The notes under the pieces were generated by a model, which was given only the letters and a program-made list of their open reading frames with translations, was not told where the DNA came from and did no database searches. Both the position numbers and the translations under genes were made by a program. This document shows positions 12,881-22,939 of a stretch of DNA of 64,000 nt, piece after piece. The DNA is from Torymus aiolomorphi (lineage: Eukaryota > Arthropoda > Insecta > Hymenoptera > Torymidae), in contig CM070877.1 in the NCBI GenBank assembly GCA_036365515.1, positions 4,349,001-4,413,000 on the forward strand, written 5' to 3'. Numbering within the stretch: the stretch's first letter is position 1; each line of letters opens with the position of its first letter.

Positions 12881-13212
12881 GGGGGTGCCATAGTCGTACC
12901 GTTACCGACCGAGAAATTCACACAGTTTCAAGCTGATTAAAAATAAAATACGTAAAATCACAAAAAAACAAGAGAACACTTCGCTGCGGTTTTGAACGTT
13001 CTATCACCTAGTAAAAGTTTGAAGTCGAAATATTAAGTGGTTTTTGCAAAAACAACTTGATATTTCGACTCCAAACTTTTACTGGATGATAGAACGTTCA
13101 AAATCGCAGCGAAGTGTTCTCTTGATTTTTTGTGATTTGTCGTATTTTATTTTTAATCAGCTTGAAACTCTGTGAATTGCTTGGTCGGTAATGGTAGGAC
13201 TATGGAACCCCG
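12881..13212. mobile_element. palindromic fold-back MITE, copy 2 (332 bp)
   Basis: Same family as the element at 12335-12711: both share the block ATTCACACAGTTTCAAGCTG and the AAAATAAAATACGT block, then mirror them in the right arm. TTAA flanks sit at 12877-12880 and 13213-13216. The termini differ slightly from copy 1 (GGGGGTGCCATAGTC on the left, a diverged complement on the right). It is shorter at the centre and its arms carry different substitutions, so this is a separate insertion or an old duplicate, not a recent local copy. Confidence 0.88.
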
Positions 13213-13238
13213 TTAAGAGCACGCGTGTGCAGTGGATA

Positions 13239-13680
13239 CACGGAGAGAAAAGTTAAGTATCGTTAACTGGATACTTAGGCCAAAACGGCCTGAGTGACTC
13301 GGATAGTAGGCATAAAGCTAGCATTACTGGAGTCTCCGGTAGTTTCTGCCTGAGAGTCAACAGTAAAGATTTTTTTTACGTTCACCAATTCTTAATAATT
13401 GATTTTGTTTAGCTACATTATAATAGAAAAACGTATTACAATTATAATTAACTTACGTAAATCGTATATAAACTATGTAAATTTTACTTATTTGCATGCA
13501 AATGATGTTTGCATCTCCTAACCTCAAGAAACATGCAACTGTGATGTTTACGTTTACGGAGGACTCAGGCAAAAACGGCCTAAGAGTCCGGCATTGGCGA
13601 TTGGCTACATACACTAAGCTTGGCGGATGAAAATAAGGATGAAAATAATAAATTATATTTATTCAAGTTTTCTCTCCGTG
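13239..13680. mobile_element. TA-flanked MITE with CACGGAGAG ends (442 bp)
   Basis: The termini are CACGGAGAGAAAA on both sides in opposite orientation, each bordered by TA (13237-13238 and 13681-13682). Just inside the left end is a block CTTAGGCCAAAACGGCCTGAGT, interrupted here only for length, that returns in inverted, diverged form near 13565-13600. TA duplication is typical of the Tc1/mariner superfamily, so that class is inferred. No coding frame. Confidence 0.78.
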
Positions 13681-13682
13681 TA

Positions 13683-14565
13683 AAGCACCGCGGCTGAAGA
13701 GGTTGAGGAAAGCGAGAGATTAAAAATTTTTCTTTTCTGTCTGACCTCTTGAGGGGAAAACACTTTAGTACGTTATTTCATGTTGTTTGAGAAATGTGAA
13801 TTAATTTTGAAATCAATTTTCTTTTTTAGTTTAGCGTGACTGACATTTCTGAAGTTCAAGTAAGTCTTCAATGTATAATTTAAAAAATAGATACACTAAT
13901 TGATTTTAATTTCATAAATTATATAGATTTATTCTGGAAACTAAACATATAAAAAGGAAAAGAAAACGTTAATATAATTTATATGAAAATAAAGCTATAG
14001 AAAAGTAAAATTATAAATTTTGAAACATATTTAACAATTCAACTTTAAGCATGAAACTACGAATATCGTATTTAAAATACGTTTGCAAATGTGTCAACCA
14101 AAGCTTAATTAAAATATAGAACTTAATAATATTTGAGTTACTGAGCAAATTGACTCAAAAGTTTCTGTAAATTTTCAATGAGGAAATGCAATGACGAAAG
14201 TGTCAAATCCAATAGTTGAAAATTAGACATGCTAAAAGTTTGTACAGTTGGCAATAAACCCAATTAATATTTTGAATGATACACAGAATTAGAGCTCATA
14301 ATGAGAAATAAACACTTCCTAGAATCCTTTTACTTATTCGGAAAATTAATATTGCCAACCCGGAAGTAGCAATGAAAAATTCTATATTATGATTTTGTTA
14401 ACACTATTCTCTTACGGGTACATACTATGCACACGTAACAATTTACACCTCCAACAATATCTTACTTTTAGAAATTTACTGATCGTTCATTCAAAATATT
14501 TTCTCAACTAGTAAAATAAAATGTTGATGCCCATGAGCATACTACTCTGTACAAATATATTATCT
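13683..14565. other. AT-rich non-coding DNA
   Basis: Nothing recognised. Confidence 0.55.
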
Positions 14566-14569
14566 TTAA

Positions 14570-14807
14570 CCCGTTATGTATGTACGTGACGTACACGTCA
14601 CATGAAAATTGAAAGCCATAAAATAATTTAAATTCAAATGCTGTGCAAATCTGAAAGATTCGTACGTTCTAGTAACGACAGAATAATATATAAACCACCG
14701 TAAATTGTAAAAAAAAATTTTCATTTTTTACGGACAATTAAAAAAATACAAAATTATGAAAATATAGACTTTTAACATTTTCAAATTTTTGTCTCAGTCT
14801 TAAAAGG
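14570..14807. mobile_element. possible piggyBac-like MITE (238 bp)
   Basis: TTAA at 14566-14569 is followed by CCCGTTATG, and the right side ends in CTTAAAAGG followed by TTAA (14808-14811). The left end carries a GTACGTGACGTAC palindromic block. Size, TTAA flanks and a palindrome just inside the left end parallel the better-supported element at 58280-58513. The two termini match only partly, so this may be chance. Confidence 0.4.
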
Positions 14808-14811
14808 TTAA

Positions 14812-17800
14812 CACTACATGTACATAAGCGGAACAAATTTGTCTTGTTCTTATTACTTTGTTTTCTCATCAATTCCCTTGGTGTTAAGCGTATTTAGGGT
14901 TGATTTTATTTTGCATCCGGTGCACTTACGTATATTATATCTAATATCATGTGACTTATTCAACGTCTTATCAGTGACAACGGTCAATTTATGTACTTTT
15001 AATCTGCACCTCTACGAAGAAGAATTAAATTTACTGCAATTTGTGGTAGTTTCAACCTTAATAACGAAAATTAAATTTCAAAAAGGATATTCTCAAACAT
15101 TCATAGAACTTATAAATCTGAACAATACGAAATTATATACTTTATATCATATCAATACCATACAATTTAACACCTGTTACTCATTAGAAATATAATTAAA
15201 TGAAGCATTGAAATATTACATAATTCATTACTTCATCAATTAATTAATAATGTTAAATTTTCATTTAACGAACGAAATTATAACACTTTGAAATTTATCA
15301 TAGCATAGATGATTAGAGTTAGTTCTCTTTTATGTGAAAATATGGGATTTTTAATAAATTGATACAATAGCTTTACTTGTTCCTCAAAATTCCAGGGACA
15401 TTTCAGCTAAAAACGGTATATTTTATCCAACAGAATTGCTCTGAGATATTTTCAATAAAAGCACCTTAAAGCTTATCTGATTAAAGTTTAACCTCTTGGT
15501 TTTTTTATGTCACAGAATTTTATAATAATTAATAAAACGAATAAATATTCTACTTAGAAACGTTATTATGAAAATTTCAAAAAATTAAATCCTAAAATAC
15601 GATTCACAATCCAACTGACTTCTGAATTTTTTTCTCTGGATTACCAAACAAAATATATTCAAAATATTGTTGCAGTGCAAGGTCGGGTCAACTCTTTTTC
15701 TTTTTAGGAGCGTATTTCTGACTTTTCGTCGCCTAGCGATACGTGCACGTCACTCTATTGCGCACGGGTTGGTATAAATTTCACTTCATCTCGCGCAAAC
15801 CGTTTATTATTGTAATTCCAAAGTTTCGTCTCTCACTCCCCCTTCCCCTTTCCTCTTGCCTCTTACCCCTCTCCCTTCAAATAAACAACGAGAAAAACTT
15901 TTTATTACACGGTTCTATATGCGCGAAGCTGTAGCAACAGCCAGAAAACAAACGCGGGGAGAGCAAAGAAGAATAACAGCGACGAAACTCGTCGCGGTGA
16001 TAAAATTTTCAATGTCAAACCTGATATGCGCGTATGAAGGAAAATTCATAGCCTGTCAATATCCTTTTTCATGTCCGTCGTAAATACGATTCTCAGGTGG
16101 TTGAAAATGAGGTGAGGAGAAAAAATATAACATGTAGATGAAAATACATATGTGCATATTTTTTTATTCGTATATGTCACGTCGATACGTGCGATGCAAT
16201 ATTTTGTCAAACACGAAATGAAATTCATCTATATGTATGGACTAAAATTTTCATAAAATAAAAAAAAAATCTTTTTCTCATTAAAATTATTAAGCAGAAA
16301 ACAAAACAGATATTTTAATAAAGTTTATAGCTTTTTTATTTTCTAACAAAATAAAGAAAAAATGAAATGATTATTGAAATATCGAATAAGAAAATAATGA
16401 ATATAATCTTGAAATGTTTATAAGACGATTGAATCACTTCTCCCGAATAAAGTATCATATACAGGAACGAAATTTCCTAAAGTGAAAAAACGAGTTCAAT
16501 TACACGCGTCCCCACATGCTGCACATTCTCTCATAGCCATTCCCGGGCGCCTGCCAAAAACTTTGCCTCACCTCGGCCGGCATCCAGATAAAATTTTTCA
16601 GTCGGCGCCACCAACTTTTTCTCCCCCTCCTCTCCTCTCTTCTCGTCGTTACCTTCATTTTCCCGTTATTCGCGCTCTCGCCTGCCCCGCCGAAAACTTT
16701 CGCCGCGCAAGTTTCGCCGGGCAGATTAATAGCTCGGCATTTTCCAGGACGAGCTGTGTAGCGGTCCGCAAAATATCCCGGAAATAAACGATCTGCTGAT
16801 CGGGCAGCCGCTCTCGACCGATAATGCTAAATGGCTAATATTCGCGCGTATCGCGAGAGCAGGCCGTTAGCGCGCGCATTTACTAGCCTTGCAGGCGCGA
16901 GGTATAATGGAAAGCTGGAAGGACGAGTGCGATTTATCAGAGGTAGTTTTTTGGCGATTTTTCGGGGTAAGAGGGGCTTGAGAGATTCGTGGGAAATTTT
17001 ACGGGGCACGGGTGAGAAATGCATCTTTTTAGATTGATCTAGTTGCAGTTTTGATAAAACGCGTTAGTTTCAGGAATTATAGTATGTTGAAAATTTATAA
17101 TTACAATTGCATTGTTTGAGTTTGTATTGATACCAGTGAACATTATATTAATAAACAAAATAATTTTATAAAAAATTATTTACTTTTTTATTATAAGAGT
17201 TAAAAACTATGTACTGAATTTTTAACCCAAATAGTGATAACAAGATTATTGAAACTCAACAAATGTTATGTCATACACAGTAACTTTTTTTTATTATGGA
17301 AAGAGTGTAAGGATCATTCTTATTTCGAAGTAAAGGCAAGTAAACGTTATATGTTTACAATTATGAGACTAATAAAAATAACAATCTATAAGTTAATTAT
17401 GGAATAATGTGACGAAACCTTTACTAGAATCACGTAACAAACTCAATTAACTTAGCAATTTCCAGTCGATTTATTCTACCCACTCCATCGTCTCTTAAAA
17501 ACTGAGAGATGCACTTTTTCACCACCTTGTGACGTGCTCTCTTTGCGCTGCAGTAAGTCTGTACGTGCATGTATATATATGCGCATCGGGCACATACGTG
17601 CCGCGAGAGATCGACCTTAATGAGGAATGCGCGTGACTCTCTCGAAGACGTGAACGGTCGCGAACGGAGCAACTCAGCCGCGAAGTTCGAACTACATTTT
17701 TTTTCGCGATATCTCGCGCTACGAGGATGTGTCTCCAGCGTGAGAAATTCAATGCATGACCGAGGGACAGAAATTGTGACGTGGAAAAATCAGAGCCTTG

Positions 17801-18045
17801 CTGAATTTATGAGATAAATTAATATAAAGATTTCGTATTAAAAATCCTATAGATATTATAATTTTTTTAATTTTATATAGTTATCGTAGCTATTTAACTT
17901 TTATGTTCCCAAAATCAACAATTCAAATGTGATTTATTTAAAATGATAAAGCCATTTGTAGTGTTTTATACCTGTTATCATTGATAAACCGTACGATAAT
18001 CTAAAAGAAAACTACCCTCTAAATTCGAATAAGTGTAATTCACTC
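14812..18045. other. non-coding DNA with one unrecognised 125-codon frame
   Basis: An open frame at 14818-15195 (plus) encodes 125 hydrophobic and AT-codon-rich residues, starting directly after the possible MITE. I see no domain and regard it as probably chance. CpG-rich blocks lie at 15720-16080, 16500-17030 and 17490-17780, with overlapping open frames on both strands and no recognisable protein. No RNA gene seen. Confidence 0.45.
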
Positions 18046-18071
18046 TCAATAAGTGAATATTCACTTATTGA
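18046..18071. repeat. perfect 26-bp palindrome
   Basis: The arm TCAATAAGTGAAT is followed immediately by its exact complement. It may be a recombination hairpin or a dimer-binding site; no function can be assigned. Confidence 0.7.
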
Positions 18072-18169
18072 TTTTTTTGATTCACCTAAAAATAAAAATT
18101 TTGATTAGTAATGATATTTTGTATATACATTATACAAACATAGTTTATTTTTGAGGAAATAGACTCTAC

Positions 18170-18424
18170 CAGAGGTCTGTAAACCCATTTGATCCAAAGA
18201 TAATGAGATTTTAAAATTTGTATCTTGCTAACCTACAGGCTGAATCATTTGATATTTTTTAATAGGATACAGGCAAAATTTTTATTTTTATATCTCCTTT
18301 GACTAAAGCTATTCGCATCCCTTAATTTTTCCGATTAATATTTTTAATGTCAAAAATTTGATTTAAAATCCACCATTTTGAAGGAATTTTTAACAAATGG
18401 TCAATTTTTAACTGTAGTACCCCC
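18170..18424 (-). repeat. possible single-ended fragment of a TTAA element
   Basis: The right border reads AGTACCCCC followed by TTAA (18425-18428). Read on the minus strand this starts TTAAGGGGGTACTAC, close to the ends of the TTAA elements at 12881 and 46549. No matching left end was found, so the span is approximate and the call weak. Confidence 0.25.
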
Positions 18425-18896
18425 TTAAGAAACTTTCCATAAGACTATTTTACTGCAATTATCCAAGAAGATCGTGAAGTCTTGAAACTCTCGGATGTTA
18501 ATTGTGTCATTCAATTCTTCAAAAATTTATTTATTCCATCTCACTGTAAATATAACCACGAGAACAAACATCAAGTATTGCTTAAAATCTAAAATTTTAA
18601 TCACCTGTGTGCCGGCTTCTCTTTTAACGAATTCATAAACTCTTTGTCCAGCGCGGATAAACAAAAGAGGTGAAAAGGTGGTTGGATTATAATGAATAAA
18701 GTTTTTCCAGGTTTGAGGACGCGGACCAAGGCCCTCGTCGTCCCTTTTCTTGGCTTATACTTCTACGGCGCGCATATATACGCATTGAGTTTTGTCCTTG
18801 CGCCTCTGTTTTGCCTTCCTTTTTATCCAGGCATCGAGGCAAATATTGAGGGCGTATAATGAGAAATTGATAACTAGAATTTTTAATTTTTATTCA

Positions 18897-19048
18897 AACT
18901 GAATTATAATGCTGTATACTAAGGTAATGGTAACATTTGTAAGAGCCATAAAGGTCTATTATTTATGAATGGAACTGAATTATAATGCTGTATACTCAGG
19001 TAATGGTAACATTTGTAAGAGGCATAAAGGTCTATTATTTATGAATGG
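18897..19048. repeat. tandem duplication, two 76-bp copies
   Basis: Two head-to-tail copies beginning AACTGAATTATAATGCTG, with only two differences that I can see (AAGG/CAGG and GCC/GGC). This is a recent local duplication of unique sequence. Confidence 0.92.
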
Positions 19049-19388
19049 AAAACTGTTTATTCGCACTTTTTCTAGGGGAAATGATTGACATAAAAAGTAG
19101 GAAAAAGTCAGGGACGTCATTAGTGATACGTATTGTTTCTTTTTATATCTAAAAATTAACATTTACGCGTCGCACGTACATGATAGAAAAAGCTAATTAC
19201 AAGTACATGAGATTCATTGTGGACGAAACTACTTGTGTTTTTAATTAGCTAACACTCTTTTACATAATACGCGGTATCATGCTCACGAGGAAATTAGTCA
19301 TCTTTCAACGCGTTTTTCCTTTTCTTTTATCAATACAAAAAAATAAATCGCACATAACTTAGCGATACTGACAAGAGATGTATTTTAT
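19049..19388. other. AT-rich non-coding DNA before the large transposon
   Basis: Nothing recognised. Confidence 0.5.
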
Positions 19389-19392
19389 ATTA
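19389..19392. repeat. target-site duplication ATTA (left)
   Basis: ATTA directly precedes the left inverted repeat and is repeated at 22936-22939 directly after the right one. Confidence 0.85.
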
Positions 19393-19990
19393 GGCCGAAT
19401 CCATCTCAAATCAGACAGCCCGCGTATGCCTATTTCACCTATCATGTTGAAATAAAAATATTTATGTTCTACTCGAAAAAATATTTTACACGTGTTTTTT
19501 TATTTTTTTGTTTCATCAAAATTTCATGCGTTCAGCGATACCGAAAAATTCCGAGAAAATTCTTTCATTGAGAAAAAAAATTTTCAATGTGATTTTCAGA
19601 CTGCTATTGTTTCAGCAGTTTTTCAAGCTTTTAAACGTGTAACACATAATTTCACTCAGTTTTGAGCCCTCTTTAACGGCCTTAATGTCATTTTCAAAAA
19701 AAATAAAAAATCCACGAGCTATGCACTTTTTACTGAAAAATTCATTTTTTAGAGAAGTGCCTTTTTCTCGAAAACCCCATGTTTTTTTTGCACAATTTTT
19801 GTTGTCGTGATAGAGGACGGTAATGCCTAGCTAGACGTATTTGTGAGATTCGGTACTTTTTCCCTGGGATAGCGATCACTAATGAGATAACACACAAACA
19901 AATTTTTCACGCTTAACGCTTATATATAGTCAATGATATTAGAGTCAATGTAAAGGTATTTATCTTTGTGCGTATGTAATATACATGTAC
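19393..19990. repeat. left terminal inverted repeat (598 bp)
   Basis: Pairs with 22338-22935 at equal length. I count about a dozen differences by eye, mostly C/T changes and clustered toward the inner end. It includes a hairpin-prone stretch, AATTTT with AAAATT near 19570, and long A/T runs. No open frame. Confidence 0.93.
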
Positions 19991-20082
19991 GTGCGCCTAC
20001 TTATAGGAGTATATGTACTAGTACATTTGTCCGCTAGATGGATATGGTTTGACTTAACATTTACAAAGAAAAGTTCGGTTTC

Positions 20083-20092
20083 TGCTATATAT
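20083..20092 (+). promoter_or_regulatory. TATA-like box upstream of the transposase frame
   Basis: GCTATATATC lies in the short unique region between the left repeat and the start codon, about 80 bases upstream of the ATG, at a workable distance for a promoter with a short leader. It is untested, and TA-rich strings are common here. Confidence 0.3.
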
Positions 20093-20168
20093 CACACATC
20101 TCGTCTTATTTAAAACCATCATCTTTTGGAAAATTATTACATATTTACACCTTATCAACTCAACTACG

Positions 20169-22316
20169 ATGTCTCAATATTACTCAACAGAGAGAATCAA
20201 ATGTGCAGACTTTTTAGACAAACACAAACAAATTATTTACAAATCTAGTTCCGTACGTTTAAAACAACTTGAGAATCTTGCTCATCCATTGAAGCACCTC
20301 TATCCTCATTTACCTTTGACACCTTCTACATATCTGTGTCAACATTGTTACAATCGTGCTTTAGAATTGGTGAGTAGTACTGACAATGAATTTATAACGG
20401 ATAATGAAGTTACCGATAACGTAGTTGATAGAGATGAAGATTTTTTACCAAGTACTCCAGAACGCATTGAAGAATTTAATAATGAAATAAGTACATCTTT
20501 CTTAGGTTCTGTATCGCCTCTTAAAAGAAAAAATCTTATACATGAAAAATCAATTGAAAATTACGTAACGAAGAAGAAAAAAAAAATACTTTCAACATTG
20601 TCTAATACCCTTGATGTGAAGTTGAACAATCTTTATGACGTTTCTATAACAGCAAATGAATCAACTGTATGCCATTGTACAGAATGGATACAAAATCTTG
20701 GTCTAGCCTTGCAAAAGTGTTCTACGGTATCAGAAAAAATAAAAATTCTGACTTTGCTACCTTCATCCTTTACAAAACATGAAATTTTATCTTTATTTCC
20801 AGAAATAACAATGTATATGATCAACAAATCGAGAAATCTTGTTAAAGAAAAAGGAATTTATTCAGAACCAGATGCATATTCAGGCCATCCGATTGATGAA
20901 AACATGGAAAAAATTGTTATGGAATATTATTTAAATGATGATTTTAATTGTTCAAGACAAAGTCCTAATAAATGTGACGTTGTTACAATTAAAGTTAACA
21001 ATAAAAAAGAGAAAGAAGTTAAGCGTTTTCTTACTCGAAGTTTAAAAGAGACGTATAAAGTATTTAAAAATGATTATCCAGAATTGAGAATTGGAAAATC
21101 GAAATTTTATAGTTTGCGACCAAAGTATGTCTTACTTAGCCCCATCAAAGAAGTTTGTCTCTGTATCTATTGCGCAAATTATGATTTATTTCTTACGAGC
21201 TTAATTAATTTTAGAGGGAGTAACGTCACAGAGTTGGATGAAAGTCGGTCACAAATAATAAATGCAACAATGTGTTCTGAGCCATCTGATTTATGTTATT
21301 TACAAGAATGTAAACTATGTCCAGGGATTAAGGGAATTACGTTTCATGTTTTAAAAATGCAAGATGTAGAAGGAACAGAAGAATTTAGATATCCTTTGTG
21401 GGATAATGGAATCGTGATTAAAAGACACTATCAATTTCTGCTTTTAAAGATGAACTTTCGGTTTGGACCATGAGGGTTAGTACTCACATGTATGTAAAAA
21501 TATACAACGCAAAGCTATAAAAACAGAAAGAGAAAGTGCTAAAAAAGACTCACATCATTTAGTTCTTCAAATAGACTTCGCTGAAAACTGGGCTGTGATT
21601 CATAATAAAGCTGTTCAAGGAAATCATTGGGTTAATGATCAAATTTCTATTTTCACAGCAGTCTCTTATCAAGGGGATTCGACACAAAGTTTCGCAGTTA
21701 TAAGTGATGACCGAAAACATGATTCAGCGTATGCTTTGCTAGCAGTACAAAAAATTATAAAATTCTTGAAAGAAAATTTTTGTGATTCAATTAAAAAATT
21801 ACCATCGTATCAGACGGCGCTGCGAGTCACTTTAAAAATCGCTTTCAATTAGATGAACTAAAACGAGCACCGTGTGATATAAAATGGTTGTTCTCTGCTA
21901 CTGGGCACGGCAAAGGAGCTGTAGATGGTGTGGGTGGACTTATAAAGCATTATGCTACTTCGCATAATCTTCGAGAGCCCCTTGAAGAAGCTATTCAAAA
22001 CGCAAATGATTTTGCAATACATGTTCAAAAATATACTGATGCTATTAAAATAATACATTTACAAGATGCTGAAATAGAACAATTCAGAAAAGAAAAAAAT
22101 ATTGATTAGCTTACAACTCCAAAGTATCCTGGAATTCAAAAAACTCATATATGGGTTAAAAAAAGATGTGACGATAAAATACATTGTTTGACAGCAAAGA
22201 CCGCTGATCGTCCGCTTACTGAATTAAGAACAATGAAGCAGAAAAACAAAGGTAGTAAAATAGGTATACAAATGAAAAAAAGGTATAAAAATAAAAAATC
22301 AAAAAGACGCAAATAA
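20169..22316 (+). pseudogene. broken DDE transposase, about 715 codons
   Basis: The first 434 codons are open. They show Cys12 and a CQHC pair (57-60), an acidic stretch (86-102), a lysine run typical of a nuclear signal (135-139), a helix-turn-helix-like stretch (about 201-223), LRPKYV (316-321), CLCIYC (330-335) and CKLC (381-384), so the N-terminal half probably binds DNA and zinc. The frame then shifts near 21435-21448 and again near 21490-21511, continues through DFAENW (Asp at 21574) to another shift near 21790-21804, goes on through VSDGAASHF (Asp at 21813) and GHGKGAVDGVGG (Asp at 21924), and meets a TAG at 22107-22109. The frame is otherwise open to a lysine/arginine-rich end at 22316, 21 bp before the right repeat. 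The acidic residues named are the likely catalytic set, by inference. The ATG at 20169 is the first in frame after the unique leader. Confidence 0.88.
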
Positions 22317-22337
22317 CAAATAAATACATAGTTATGT

Positions 22338-22935
22338 GTACCTGTATATTACATACACATAAAGACAAATACCTTTACATTGACTCTAATATCATTGACT
22401 ATATATAAGCATTAGGCGTGAAAAATTTGTTTGTGTGTTATCTCATTAGTGATCGCTATCCCAGGGAAAAAGTACCGAATCTCACAAATACGTCTAGCTA
22501 GGCATTACCGTCCTCTATCACGACAACAAAAATTGTGCAAAAAAAACATGGGGTTTTCGAGAAAAAGACACTTCCCTAAAAAATGAATTTTTCAGTAAAA
22601 AGTGCATAGCTCGTGGATTTTTTATTTTTTTTGAAAATGACATTAAGGCCGTTAAAGAGGGCTCAAAACTGAGTGAAATTGTGTGTTACACGTTTAAAAG
22701 CTCGAAAAACTGCTGAAACAATAGCAGTCTGAAAATCACATTGAAAATTTTTTTTCTCAATGAAAGAATTTTCTCGGAATTTTTCGGCATCGCTGAACGC
22801 ATGAAATTTTGATGAAACAAAAAAATAAAAAAACACGTGTAAAATATTTTTTCGAGTAGAACATAAATATTTTTATTTCAATATGATAGGTGAAATAGGC
22901 ATACGCGGGCTGTCTGATTTGAGATGGATTCGGCC
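22338..22935. repeat. right terminal inverted repeat (598 bp)
   Basis: Reverse complement of 19393-19990 with few differences; begins GTACCTGTATATTACATAC and ends GGATTCGGCC. Confidence 0.93.
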
Positions 22936-22939
22936 ATTA
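22936..22939. repeat. target-site duplication ATTA (right)
   Basis: Matches 19389-19392. Confidence 0.85.

Larger units (their letters stand above)
19393..22935 (+). mobile_element. autonomous-type DDE DNA transposon (3543 bp), decayed
   Basis: The borders are GGCCGAATCCATCTC and its exact complement, with a 4-bp ATTA target duplication. The inverted repeats are unusually long, 598 bp each. Between them lies one plus-strand transposase reading frame (20169-22316), now broken. A 4-bp duplication and a cysteine-bearing transposase with a GHGKGAVDG motif are compatible with the Sola group or a related superfamily such as IS3EU (which is reported with 6 bp); I cannot decide between them from sequence alone. 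The high similarity of the two repeats points to fairly recent insertion. Confidence 0.9.
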
